Assembly (NCBI GenBank): GCA_030220185.1
Contig: JASPKZ010007299.1
Location: 124,001 to 188,000, forward strand
DNA: 64,000 nt
DNA from: Diploptera punctata
Lineage: Eukaryota > Arthropoda > Insecta > Blattodea > Blaberidae
Direction of reading: 5' to 3'
The notes beneath the pieces are model-generated. The model was given only the letters and a program-made list of their open reading frames with translations. It was not told the origin of the DNA and ran no database searches. The position numbers were made by a program, and so were the translations under genes. This document shows positions 1 through 10,159 of the stretch, in pieces (the first letter of the stretch is position 1; every line of letters begins with the position of its first letter).

Positions 1-256
1 CTATGTTTTCAAGTTCACAGTTTACGAATATATTCATGAAAGTGCTGAATGTGTTCTAGTTTTTATCAGTTTTGCGTATATTGTATCTTAAACAGTAAAC
101 GGCTTGTTACTAATACAATTTAGGTTTTCAGTCATTATTTGATTTCTGCATATTTTTCTCACGCATACAAACATCATGTGATCCAAACTCTCACACCCCT
201 CACTCCTCACACCGGCCGTGATCTCAGTTATTTGACAAAAGTAAAGTACTCACAAC

Positions 257-830
257 GTGCATCTGGATACGATAAAACAATTCGTCAAAGCGTTGAACAA
301 GGAAGGAGAATGTTTCAAATACATTTGTAGAAAATTTCCTAAGCTCAGTATGGAAAAGTTAAAAGGCGAAATATTTTATGGTCCTCAAATTCAGCAATTG
401 ATGAAAGATGCAAATTTTACAAAAGTTATGACTGTTCCGAAAAATGAAGCTTGGAAGGGTTTTGTATTGGTAGTAGAAAAATTCCTAAGTAACTATAAAG
501 CACCAAATTATAATGACATTGTGCAAAACATGTTGACAAACTTCAAGATTCTGGGAGCAAATATGATTATAAAGTTACACTTTCTCCAGAGTCACCTGGA
601 TAGATTTCCGGATAATTTAGTAAATTATAGTGACGAACAGGGAGAGCGCTTTCACCAGGATCTAAAAGTAATGGAGGAAAGGTATCAGGGTAGATGGGAT
701 CGTTACATATTACTGCTGGTATTTAAAAAGAGACTTTCCCCTAAAAATTATAGAAGACAATTTTATAAAAGGCGTTTCACTGAAGTATAACATGAGTTTT
801 CGACTTTTTCTTTCTATTTACGTCTGGGTA
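257..830 (+). pseudogene. C-terminal remnant of Cc8K15.2-like transposase-family gene
   Basis: An open frame of 177 codons (257-790) matches the C-terminal half of the protein encoded at 45862-47555. Shared blocks include KQF.KALN, YIC.KFP, GPQI.QL, LHFLQSHLDRFPDN and EQGERFHQ. Homology starts near 260; nothing upstream matches the N-terminal half, so this copy is 5'-truncated or internally deleted. After GRWD the match moves to another frame (YYCWYLKRDFP), so a frameshift lies near 697-710 and the tail of the annotated frame is out of register. The block with H, D and E residues around HLDRFPDN...EQGE would hold the last catalytic acid if the family is a DDE transposase (inference). No terminal inverted repeat like that of the 45.6-kb element is visible downstream. 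A broken relative is the safest call. Confidence 0.75.
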
Positions 831-1652
831 TGCTAATTTTTCAAAATATAATTGACATTATAAATATATATATTATATGTTTTCATATTGTCCGATTTTT
901 GTAGTGTAAAATGAAAATAAAGATTTAAAATAATACATAGCAAATCTTCCAAATCATTGATAGTTTCATGAATTGTGAGCAAAAATATATCCGAAATTAA
1001 TCTTATATCAAGGGCAACAAAACCACTCTTGAGCAGTGTTATGTTTTCTCTTACTTATTCAACTAAACGTAAAAACACATTATCATTTATTTAGGCGTAG
1101 CAACGCACGCCGGGTATTAGTTAGTGAGATATATTAACGTTGAAGGATTGAACCACACTAATCACGATTGCAACACTTCCCTCGATATTCTTGATACTAT
1201 TTTCTATTTGTTATAACAACTATCAATAATTCCATCCATGTTCTTTAGAATTTACGAGACAATTATTTGTAAGCATACTGTACCATGTCGGTATCTACGT
1301 GCTCTAGTTTCTATCGCATAATACATTTTAACAGAAACTAATTAAAGTAAAACAAAATATACAACATTCGTTATCCCGGTGCTGCAGCTGGTTGTGTACA
1401 ACTTAGTGGTAGATATTAAAGGAGAGCAATCATATGAACTTGTCTGGGACAAAAACACTGTACATTCATCTCCTATAACATTCGTAAGTATTCGTTTAAC
1501 TTAAATTTATATCATTTTAAAATACGATCATCTCTTACTATAAATTAAAATATTAAATATTTTAAAGTATGCTGATGATGTTATTATTTAAGAAAATAAA
1601 AATAATTTGCAGTACTCTTTACATCAATTAAATTAATTATGCCAAGAATATA
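791..1652. other. No gene seen; possible Helitron-like 3' end at 1088-1125
   Basis: A+T-rich sequence without a coding signal. Around 1092-1125 a short hairpin (GCGT...ACGC) is followed by GCCGGGTATTAGTTAGT. This resembles the right end of arthropod Helitron-like elements and is similar to the end at 50084-50118. It is only a weak terminal signature. Confidence 0.3.
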
Positions 1653-2176
1653 CACCGTGTCCCATTCAAACCTCCTACATTTTAATTAACCATAACTCTC
1701 AAAGTATGCAGAATTATGAAATGAGGTTGGTATTAAAAGAAAGAGAAACTTAAAGAATTTTTGTTTTCATTGTTGCAGTTAATTCATCTGTCGCATGTTG
1801 GACAATAATGACATAAAACAAAATGGCGAGGACAAACTCTTTTCTGGTATGCAGAGACAAAGTCAATAATTACAGTGCAAAGAAATTACCGGAGAGAAGG
1901 AGAGAATATGGAGGATATGCACCTGATGGGAAGACCATTACGGTATGCCTTGAGAAGTTTCTGGTGACTGGAAGCGTTATAAAAATCAGGAGGTGCTCGT
2001 ACACGTGTTTCAGAAGAAAATATTGAAGGAAAGGTGCACATATGGAGGTATTTTAATGTGTGGCAATGAAAATTCTTTGAGTTTGTGTTTCGTTTAATAC
2101 CGGCCTCATTTCATAATCCCGCATACTTTGTTAGTTATGATTAATTAAATTGTTGGAGGTTTGAATGGGACACCTG
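1653..2176 (+). mobile_element. Internally deleted mariner-like DNA transposon with ~82-bp TIRs
   Basis: Imperfect terminal inverted repeats of about 82 bp lie at 1653-1735 and 2095-2176; both contain GTGTCCCATTCAAACCTCC and continue to GAGGYYGGTATTAAA. TA dinucleotides flank both ends, as expected for Tc1/mariner-type insertion. The internal part holds a short frame (1823-2026) whose residues RRREYGGYAPDGKTI and LEKFLVTGSV resemble the N-terminal helix-turn-helix region of insect mariner-like transposases. A shifted frame continues as KSGGARTRVSEENIEGK. The catalytic domain is missing, so this is a deletion derivative at 524 bp, against more than 1.2 kb for complete relatives. Confidence 0.8.
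1823..2060 (+). pseudogene. N-terminal helix-turn-helix remnant of mariner-like transposase
   Basis: The frame opens with MARTNSFLVCRDK and runs into a pattern typical of the DNA-binding domain of a common insect mariner-like transposase (REYG..PPDGKTI..W..KF..TGSV). A frameshift near 1985 moves the match to another frame, and the frame ends without any DDE region. It lies wholly between the inverted repeats of the 1653-2176 element. It cannot encode an active enzyme. Confidence 0.6.
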
Positions 2177-2269
2177 TAATTTTAAGATATCAAAAAATAA
2201 ATTAATAAAATAAAATCATGGTATTTTGGTGAAATGAACATATAAGATAAAAAATCATAATAGACAACA

Positions 2270-2815
2270 AACCTCTTGAACAAGTAACAAATTTTAATTA
2301 TTTGGGTTGTAATTTTACTATCGACACAAAAACTGAAAGGGGCATAAATTTTAAACTGTCGAAATTTCAAATGGTATGCGGAACTACACATAAAACATTA
2401 AAGAACAAAACAAGAAGAGATACTAAATTGAATTTTTTATAAAACATTGGCAGTTCCTGCATTAATTTAAGGGAGTGAAACTTGAGTAATGACCAAAAAA
2501 TTACAAAGTAGAATACAGAGCGTAGAAATGAACTTCCTTAGATGAACAAAAGGCTACACAAGATTGGATCGGATAAAGAATGATGACATAAGAACCGAGT
2601 TAAATGCATACCCATTGAATGATAAAATCAAGATATATAGAAATAAATGCTTCAGGCATGTAGAAAGAATGACTCTAACAAGATTACCAAAGGAAGCATT
2701 TAACTACAAGCTAAGAGGTTCAAAGAAAATAGGAAGGCCAGTGAAAAGGTGGACAGAACAACTGTGAGGCCGAACAGGCAATATGCCTATCCCGTGAAGT
2801 GAAGAAAAAGAAGAA
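2270..2815 (+). pseudogene. LINE ORF2 C-terminal remnant with AAG-rich tail
   Basis: Broken frames match the C-terminal region of RTE/Jockey-like LINE polyproteins: an LGCNFT-type block near 2300, a KFYKTLAVPAL-type block near 2430, and then 2564-2767 with DRIKNDDIRTELNAYPLNDKIK and FRHVERM..TRLPKEAF. GRPVKRW follows and the tail is AAG-rich near 2800-2820. Several stops and shifts interrupt it. A closely similar copy lies at 25601-26095, so this is a dispersed family with a distinctive end (CCTATCCCGTGAAGTG). Confidence 0.75.
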
Positions 2816-2855
2816 AAAGAAGATAAATTATATTATGCAATATAACTTTATTTTT

Positions 2856-3186
2856 AAATTTAATGTAATATCTTCAACACGTATCCAACTCAAGGTTGGG
2901 ACGAGTGATCAGATCAAATTAAGACTTCATATTTTAGAGGTCTGTGGACGACAAGGGTGCAAGTGACTGGGTATGAAGCATCGTCACAAGACCGCTGAAC
3001 GATATGGATGAGATGAGAGTGGAAAAATGGTGGAATGAAATTTTGGCGGGGGAAAAGGGGAAAAATCCCGAGAAAAATCTGTCCAAGCAATGTTTTGTCC
3101 AACACAAAACACACATGGAGTGACCGAGACTCGATCTCGAGAGCCCAGCTGTGGGAGGCCAGCGTCTAACCTCTTATACCATGGTA
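2856..3186 (-). mobile_element. SINE family E, copy 1
   Basis: Similar to 16519-16840 and 36163-36481. In minus orientation it begins with a degenerate tRNA-like head (box B-like GATCGAGTCTCGGTCACT), has a conserved middle that includes AAATGGTGGAATGAAA on the plus strand, and ends with GAGTTGGATACG and an A+T-rich tail. The short open frames here are chance frames of the repeat. Confidence 0.7.
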
Positions 3187-3313
3187 TTATTCAATTTCAT
3201 GCATTAAATCGTTATTTGCACTTGATAAAACTTTTAAAAAAAAACTTTATACAGGAATCCATTTTAAGCGTAAACCTTTTTACAGCGTTGTAGCAGCTCT
3301 CACATTGTTCGCT

Positions 3314-4112
3314 ATTGTGCATCAGGGGCATCTCATTACTTTCAACTCCGTACAAAATTCTTACAAATATATTAGTAAGCAGACTTACTCCCTATATGGA
3401 TGACATTCTAGGAGATCATCAATGTGCATTTATAAGAAACAGGTCTACAACAGATCAGATGTTTAGTATAAGACATATTTTAGAAAAGAAATGGGAATAT
3501 AATGGTACTGTACATCAACCATAATGTAGACTTCAAAAGAGCATATGATTCAATTAAGAGGGAGAAGTTATATAGTATCCTGCTGGAGTTCGGAATTCCT
3601 AAAAAGTTAGTTAGACTTATACGAATGTGTCTAAATGGCACAAAGAGTAGGGTGCGTGTAGGCAAACAGTTTTCGGACACTTTTGAAATCCAGAATGGAT
3701 TGAAGCATGGAGATGCACTATCTCCTCTACTAATTAATTTTGTACTAGAGCATGCCATTAAATCTTTAGAGAATGAGGAAGGCTCACAATTCAATGGTAT
3801 TAATATGCTGTTAGTTTATGCTGATGATGTAGTATTATTGGCCGATAGCGAGGAGGTACTATTGGACAACACGCACATACTATTGAGTAACACTAAGAAA
3901 TTAGGACTGGAAGTAAATATCAATAAAACTAAATATATGGTCACATGTAGAAATTTATTATGTAATGGAAATGGACAGCTAATGACAAATGAGGGAAATT
4001 TTGAGGAAGTGGCTGAATTCAAATACCCAGGAACAATAATCACAAATAGGAATGAGATACACAAAGAAATTAAACATAGGCTCAATTCTGGAAATGCGTG
4101 CTATTGTGCATT
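3314..4112 (+). pseudogene. RTE-like LINE reverse transcriptase fragment, truncated at both ends
   Basis: Frames 3315-3524 and 3502-4146 together follow the reverse transcriptase of the RTE-like family also seen at 44062-48520 and 58556-61290. Recognisable blocks are GISLLSTPYKILTNILVSRL, VDFKRAYDSIKREKLY (first catalytic Asp), GLKHGDALSPLL and YADDVVLLAD (catalytic YADD), then GLEVNINKTKYMV and FKYPGTIITN. A shift near 3520 breaks the frame just before the first Asp. Homology begins at GCATCTCATTAC near 3326 and stops abruptly near 4112, before the C-terminal half. Loss of the 3' end is unusual for a LINE copy and implies a later deletion or rearrangement. Confidence 0.85.
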
Positions 4113-4275
4113 ACAGGGGTACATGGGACTCCAAAGCTTTGGTTAGCATCCCGTCTAGGAGAAGGACACTGCGAAATAAATCCCCTATCCACTAGGGAAT
4201 GTGGTTGTGCGTCTGGGCTGGTAACCCGACCACGTAAAAAGATTCCAAACTCATCTCTCTCACATTGTTGAGCCA
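4113..4275. repeat. Fragment of unclassified repeat shared with 6650-7130
   Basis: The stretch around GTGCGTCTGGGCTGG and CCACGTAAAAAGAT recurs near 7005-7050. It abuts the broken 3' edge of the RTE fragment. No coding signal; possibly LINE untranslated sequence (inference). Confidence 0.45.
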
Positions 4276-4363
4276 GACGGATAAGAAACTTATATCCGAA
4301 AATGTACTGTTTTAGCGCTAAATTATGATTCAATGCTTTTAAAATTCATTACGAAACACCGTT

Positions 4364-4503
4364 GAATTAAAATATAAAATAGGTACCTGAGATATCAATA
4401 CACAAGCAGAAGATGGAACTATGTTCCGAAAGGCCTTCTTCGTATTTTATAACATTACAAAGGACGACTGAGATTCCAGGTACCTATTTCATATTTTAAT
4501 TTC
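4364..4503 (+). repeat. 140-bp inverted repeat enclosing a hammerhead-like motif
   Basis: Arms at 4364-4391 and 4476-4503 are near-perfect inverted copies around AATAGGTACCTG. Between them 4407-4431 reads CAGAAGA, T, GGAAC, TAT, GTTCC, GAAA. This is the layout of a hammerhead ribozyme core with a perfect 5-bp stem II, but with A in place of the invariant U of CUGANGA. It may be a decayed Penelope-type terminal segment (inference). Confidence 0.45.
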
Positions 4504-4873
4504 TAAAATGATGAATCAAATTAAACCTTCCGTTTCATCAAAATCAACTATCCAAACAGTTATCCAAGTCGATTATCCCATCTTTCCTCAATTATTCAGA
4601 AGGGATTTTTTCGATTAGCAAGTAAAACTTGTGCTGGTACAATCACATTTTTCAAGAATGTTCAATACCATATATTTCAAACACTCCTCCCGTAATTCCC
4701 GCAGGAAAAAAAGTACGTGAGACAAGATAGCCTATATATTATACAAAATTGTACATAGAACACTCAAGGCGTCGAGTGAATTCGGATTTTGGCCTTTGTT
4801 AATTGCAAGATAGATGGTATATCAAATTGAAAACAGAAGACACGTGACATCAAGTGAATTTAGATTCGCACTT
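4504..4873. other. No feature seen
   Basis: A+T-rich spacer with no open frame, tRNA-like box or inverted repeat that I could support. Confidence 0.4.
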
Positions 4874-5840
4874 TATAATAAGTAGTGCTAAGAGTGATTT
4901 CCAAATTATCGTCACTTTATGACTCGTGAATTTATGTAGAGGATTTGGAATTCAAGCATGGTATTTGTTAGGACTATTTAACGAATAAAATTAAGCTGTT
5001 TACTCACAAATCATTATTTAACTATAGTTATTTTGAAATATTTATATATTTAATGTAAACGGCGATGTTTGAAAATAAATGAGAAATGTTTTACGTTTCA
5101 TTTGTTCATCCACTGTAACTAGATCATATTTATTGCCAAATAGGATCGCAATATTGTAAGAGTCCACCGCTGTGGTCTCGAGGTAGCGTGCTGCCTTGTC
5201 ACGCAGCGGGTCCGGGTTCGATCCCCGGTCGGGGCAGTTTTTCTGGGTGAGGTTTTTCCTCACCTGTAAGACAAATATCAGGAAAACTTTAAGGCCCAAA
5301 CTGTCCCCGAAATCATATGGCCATCATCCTTATCATTATCATCCTTACCATTATCATCATCATCCTTCATCGGTGTGGAAAGCAACGGGAAGCTAACATA
5401 CCTACACAATTCCCTAGTAAAGCTGCAAGCATAGCATGAAAATGCTATGATTGTAGTGAAGGACCTGCCTTCGGGCAGTTACTATGGATGGATATTGTAA
5501 GAATGCACCCTAGTGAAGAACAAATGAAACACATCAAACTGCATACTATAACAAACATTATAGGTTATTAATTATTTTTTAGGAAACTACTCAATAAAAT
5601 CAAATGTGTAGTTGGAAGGAATCTGTTCATTATTTGCTATGTTCAACGTATTTGTTGGATAGTCAGTCACTGAAAAATCATGCATTAACCTGTTTCAGAA
5701 TATTAAAAAGAAGGCGCTTTCTTTATTTTGGTAAACATAATTCGATAAATATCGAGCTGAAATACGACTAGCATTGGTTGAAAAACAAAATTCATTGAAA
5801 CGTGATTGGTCATTGATTCCCATTTGGGGCATGAGTTAAG
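4874..5840 (+). mobile_element. MITE-1 copy A, split by SINE-A
   Basis: A dispersed ~600-740-bp non-coding repeat. It begins near a GCCACGAGTGATTTCC-type start (here diverged), passes through GTAAACGGCGATGTTTGAAAA and ends at CCCATTTGGGGCATGAGTTAA. Other copies: 11609-12350, 32296-32894, 36570-36766 (partial) and 62856-63499 (minus). In several copies GACTATTTAAC near the left side is the reverse complement of GTTAAATAGTC at the right end, suggesting short terminal inverted repeats. A SINE-A interrupts this copy at 5162-5491. Confidence 0.7.
5162..5491 (+). mobile_element. SINE-A copy with 11-bp target duplication
   Basis: tRNA-derived SINE. Box A-like TGGTCTCGAGGTAGCG and box B GGTTCGATCCCC lie in the first 70 bp, then a conserved body (GTAAGACAAATRTCAGGAAA), an ATC/ATT-rich stretch, CGGTGTGGAAAGCAACGG, and a GGAT-type tail. 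The duplication ATATTGTAAGA flanks it at 5151-5161 and 5492-5502. The uninterrupted MITE-1 copy at 11.9 kb shows the pre-insertion site. Confidence 0.9.
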
Positions 5841-6224
5841 TATGTACTGCGAAGTAAGAGATTTAAATATTGATCCTTGCCATCATTTTAGTACAGAAAC
5901 TGTGTGTTTTTGGACAAAAATACCTCATCAAAAGTCTCCTCTCTAAGAAGATTTCTGAACCACACTGTATATAATGAAAGTGAAAGAGATTAATGAAGAA
6001 AGAGATTGAAACAACATAAGGTGAGGGTAGAGTGGGAAGAAAAAAGAGGGTGATATGGAAGTTGTTCTTCACGACCCTGGGTTCTCACGTTCTACGACCA
6101 TCTATTAGTCCACGAGACGAGTTCTGTTGTGGAACTTAATACTCTATAATATGTCTCAGTAGAAAAACGAGATAAGTGGCACTTATTAAATGTCATATAA
6201 TATATAAATACGTTATATCAAATA
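5841..6224. other. No feature seen
   Basis: Short chance frames only; no repeat partner recognised within the window. Confidence 0.4.
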
Positions 6225-6660
6225 CGATGATTAATGTTAAATTTATCACTTGTCAGCGAATATCAAATTGAATTTAAACAGAAAAATATACGCTTAAATC
6301 GGAATTTTAATCCAATGTCTCTCGTTCTGTACACCAATGCTCTTCCATGTGAGCTATTAGGCTTCCGATTTATTCGTAGATCATTATCTATACTAATACG
6401 ATTCCCGTGCGCGAGAAAGCAGTGCACATTCGGCGAGAAGTGATAAATTTAATATTAAACACCAAACCTAAGCTTCGCTGTTTACAAATGTAGTGTATAT
6501 TTCAGACTACTTGTTTAAGAAGCCGCTAGACGACGTTAGTAGAACTTTCTCGCGCGTGGAAATTTATTATAGAGAAATGTCTGCGAATAAATCGGAAGCC
6601 TAATAGCTCAAATAGAGACATTGGATTCAAGTCCGGATTTAGGCGTATATTTATTCTCTT
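6225..6660. repeat. Foldback element with nested inverted repeats
   Basis: Two arms of roughly 120 bp, about 6284-6420 and 6540-6655, are inverted copies that share GAGCTATTAGGCTTCCGATT, CCAATGTCTCT and GCGCGAGAAAG. A second inverted pair (GTTAAATTTATCACTT near 6236 and AAGTGATAAATTTAATATTA near 6438) lies partly inside. There is no coding sequence. A MITE or foldback transposon is the likely origin. Confidence 0.6.
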
Positions 6661-7135
6661 CAGGGGCCAAGGGGATGGTAGAGGTATCACTTTTATTAGA
6701 GGTAGACCCTACACTGGTCCTTACCAACCCAGGGTTAAGTGTAAGAGATATGCTAGGCCTTTATCTCTGATGAAGCTATAACCAAGACCGTCGTACATGG
6801 TAAAGAACCACATGCTGCAAGAGGTGGCCCTGCTTTAACTGAATACGGCGGTTCCAGACATGGCTGTCGATAAAAAGTCCCAACACACTTTACCCCAAGT
6901 GTGAGAATAAACACAGGAAGATGACTCTCGTCAGCCAAGGAGAAGGCAAACTTCTAAGAGAAAGAGACCCCAACAGAAAACCCCTGGTCCTCCAGGTTGA
7001 GTGTTGTGCGTCGGGCTGGAAACATACCACGTAAAAAGATGTTTCTCAGCAATCTCACATGATAACGCTGGGCTGAACAGATGTGATATCATAACAAGCA
7101 TAGACCTAACCCGTTAAAGAAGAAGAAGAAGAACA
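6650..7135 (-). repeat. Unclassified interspersed repeat ending in (AAG)n
   Basis: Parts recur at 4113-4275 and, on the other strand, near 51230-51340 (shared ACCTGGAGGACCA). The AAG-rich end at 7117-7135 resembles a LINE tail. I recall similar sequence as untranslated LINE sequence of arthropods, but cannot confirm it here. Confidence 0.4.
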
Positions 7136-7318
7136 AGATGGTTTTTTCTCTTCAAATTCAATATGTCAGATACATTTATCAGGTTATAGAGGAGTTGGAA
7201 ATATATGATTTTAGAGAAGGAAACCACTGTTTCAAAAAAAAATTAGTTTTCAGTTGTCATTTTTTAATTTTATAATGACAATCTAATATTAAAACTGAAT
7301 GGTGGTATAAAGTAGAAT

Positions 7319-8083
7319 GTGTCAACTCCAAATATTTATAAAAGAGTGAGATTTAATCGAGCATTTTTTTCAAAATTTTACCTTCTAAAAAATTACCTTG
7401 TCGTGGTGGAGTGGCTTGTGTGCTTAAATGATCCTGAGAGCTATGCCGGCGGTAGCATTGCTGCCGATAGGGTTACCCATGCCGGACTGGTCGAAGGTGA
7501 TAAGCCAGACGAAATAAGTACCTTGGTGGAAAGAGTGACGATCTTTCACCGTAAAAATACAACCGTCAAGAAATGCGGACATGGGTTCTACTGGGGTAAA
7601 ATTTTCCGGAGGTCAAATAGTCCCCCATTCGGTTCTCCGGGAGGGGACTACTTCAGGGAACCCATGCCAAAGACTCTTACTTTAAGGGAGGAAAGGAGAT
7701 TACGAGTATTTGAGAATAAAGTTCTTAGGAAAATTTTTGGACCAAAGAGAGATGAACAGACAGGTGAATGGAGAAGACTACATAACAATGAACTACATGG
7801 TCTTTATAGGAAGCCAGATATAATAAGAACAGTTAAGTCCCGTAGACTGCGAAGGGCAGGACATGTTGCGCGTATGGGGAATGAAAGACGTGCATGGAAA
7901 CTTCTTGTAGGAAAGCCAGAAGGAAAACGCCCAGTTGGTAGACCAAGAATGAGGTGGGAGAACAACATTAACTATGATTTGAGGGAAGTAGATTATACAG
8001 GAAATGACTGGAAAGCATTAGCTCAGGATAGGGATGTATGGAGAGCTTATGTCCGCGCGGCCATGAACCTACGGGTTCGATAG
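7319..8083 (+). pseudogene. 254-codon frame across the deleted RTE element
   Basis: The frame starts in flanking DNA, crosses the inferred 5' segment without a stop and then enters the C-terminal domain of the RTE-like ORF in register (TLREERRLRVFENKVLRKIF to RAAMNLRVR). That domain follows the reverse transcriptase in full copies and has no catalytic residues of its own here. The first methionine lies outside the element (77 bp before its left end), so the long frame is probably fortuitous. The C-terminal block is nearly identical in register to 48092-48496 apart from that copy's indel. Confidence 0.6.
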
Positions 8084-8110
8084 TGCCAGTGAGTAAGTAA
8101 GTAAGTAAGT
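7396..8110 (+). mobile_element. Internally deleted RTE-like LINE with 8-bp target duplication
   Basis: The element joins a G+C-rich left segment (7396-~7660) to the last ~450 bp of the RTE-like family, ending with GATAGTGCCAGTGAG and a (TAAG)n tail. The 8-bp repeat AAAAATTA flanks it at 7388-7395 and 8111-8118. The left segment contains strong hairpins, for example CGGTAGC/GCTGCCG around 7455-7470, and is inferred to be the 5' end of the LINE. The whole endonuclease and reverse transcriptase region is missing. Intact ends with a missing middle suggest a non-autonomous derivative that moved using enzymes of full-length relatives. Confidence 0.75.
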
Positions 8111-8524
8111 AAAAATTATATATTTTTCCCCACTTTTATATATCTTATAAGATCATTTAGGAAATACGTTTGGTTACTTGAGTTTCAAAAAAGTTAAATT
8201 GAATATTTTTTTATCTGAGATGTCAGTCGTCCTCAATCAAATAAAATGCAATTAAATATTGAACTTGTTGTTCCATCTTCAATAGATGGTTAGGTACTAA
8301 TTGTTTTCAATGAGAATTTTGTAGACTGAGAGTTCAGGATGTTTGGTGTAGGTTTTCGTTTCTCACTTCTTTCAAGACTCCGATCTCTTTTAGGAGGCTT
8401 ATTTTATGCTTATTACACTCTCTATATACTACTAGAAATACATTGTCAAAGTGTGTTAAATTGATGACCTGCATTTTTGACACGTTTCACAAACTTGATT
8501 TTCCCCTCGTCATATTTAAAATCC

Positions 8525-8918
8525 TTGAGAATACAGTTCTTAGGGGAAAAATTTGACCGAAGAGAGACGAACAGACAGGCGAATGGAGAAGACTACATAA
8601 CAGTGTGCTTCATGATCATTACAGGAAACGAGTTGTAATAAGAACAGTTAAGTCTCGTAGAATGCGATGAAAGGACATGTGTCACGAATGGGGAATGGAA
8701 ATTTCTTGTAGAAAAATTAGAGGGAAGCGCCGACTTGGTAGACAAGATTGAGGTGGAGATTAATATTAGCCATGATTTGAGGGAAGTAGATTATACAAGA
8801 GATGATTGGAAAATATTATCTTTATCTTTAAATTATTTATTATTTTTATAGTGTTTAAACTTTTTTATTTCCCGGCCATGAACCTACAAATTCGATAGAG
8901 CCAGTGAGTTAGTTATAA
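8525..8918 (+). pseudogene. Degenerate RTE-like 3' fragment
   Basis: Matches the C-terminal coding end and 3' tail of the RTE family (GAGAATA.AGTTCTTAGG, CAGGCGAATGGAGAAGACTAC, CCATGAACCTAC, GCCAGTGAGTTAG). It carries many indels, and an A+T-rich segment at about 8816-8868 replaces the expected coding sequence. Confidence 0.75.
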
Positions 8919-9159
8919 GAGTTTAATAATTTTTTTTAACATGTTATGTCAAATTGTTGATTTTAAGTTTTAAAATTATTGTTAAAAATTATAATATAAA
9001 ATTATATACATTTTATTCAGTCTCCTCAACTATTGAAACAAAACAATGTAGGCCATTCGGGACCAGTCCAAGCAGAAGGTTATATGTTGCTCTCCAGGTA
9101 GATCCATATACTAGTTAATTATATTTGAAATTTTTAAAAGCTCGTTGAATCGTGTGTAG

Positions 9160-9366
9160 AATTTTGGCCACAGGCTCTAATTCAGTCTTGAATTTCTTTT
9201 ATGAGCCCCAAAAATCTTCAGACTCAGGATCCACGACTTAAAGTCCTCCCGAGAGATTTTTCCCTCAGATGTTTTCATCCTAATAAATCCATTGACCCTG
9301 GCCGAGTTGCATCAGCGATCCCCAGGACCAGAAAAAGGAACTTAACCCCTAGATTCCCGAGGCTGA
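9160..9366 (-). mobile_element. SINE-D copy
   Basis: Shares GGCTTAAAGTCC-type, ATCCATTGACCC-type and CGATCCCCAGGACC-type blocks with other minus copies (17550-17892, 30374-30587). The tRNA-like head is at the right. Confidence 0.6.
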
Positions 9367-10149
9367 CAATTTTAATATAGGCCCGTATTATTTGAGCAAA
9401 TGTTTTTTTTTATTATCCTTATTCCTGACATACTATAAATTGGATATTAATCAAATAAGCAACAGTTGTACTTGCAATCTGACTCTGAATAGACTGTATA
9501 ACGCCCATTACGTTTAAACGGGTCCGTTGGGGCTGAGGGAGAGCAGAGTGTGTTAAGTTCCGTTTCATCTACGCAGCACTGCCTGCAAGCAATCGTACAG
9601 GCAACTCCCAAACACTAACGCGTCTTATGCGCTATCAGGCGTTACCGTTTTTTGTCTCCTTTTACGTTCTGCTTTCAAGGTGTTATCAGTTATTTGTTTA
9701 CTCATAATTATGGGCAATGACATCTGTCGATCTCCTACATTTTATAAATGAAAAAATTCTGCTTACATTGTAAAATATCATGTAACCGCAAAACAAAACC
9801 CAACTGGTTTAAAGAAACGGGGGGGGGAAACTAGTAGAATATTAAAGATTACAGAAAATTCACTAATCAGTCCAACAGCTAAATTAATTATTATTTGAGA
9901 GGAAAACATAAGGTTTCAAGATAAATCTACACGAAAATCCAAACCGATTAACTCGGAAGAAGATAGGAAAAGATCAGAAAGAATGAAATAATACTGGGCA
10001 CTAAGAAAGAAACAGCACACAGAGGAATTATTGATCAAACGTGCCCCATAGAGGGTGTAAAAAATATGATTTTGTTTCCTAAATATTATTATTATTATTA
10101 GAGACTATAAAACAAATATCATTATGTAATATTTTATTTATTTACTAAC
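9367..10149. other. No feature seen
   Basis: Non-coding spacer with a G run at 9820 and ATT repeats near 10085-10100. No recognisable repeat family. Confidence 0.35.
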
Positions 10150-10159
10150 TGGATAAAAT

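Noticed and set aside
139..330. 63-codon frame before the left transposase fragment
   Set aside because: Overlaps the real homologous frame in a different register.
5042..5396. Open frames with PDRGSNPDPL or GPGFDPRSGQ-like text on both strands, recurring near each SINE-A
   Set aside because: Translations of the tRNA-derived SINE head and body, not proteins.
7396..7660. HDV-like ribozyme in the inferred RTE 5' segment
   Set aside because: Strong hairpins exist and some RTE elements carry such ribozymes, but I could not draw the required double pseudoknot by eye.
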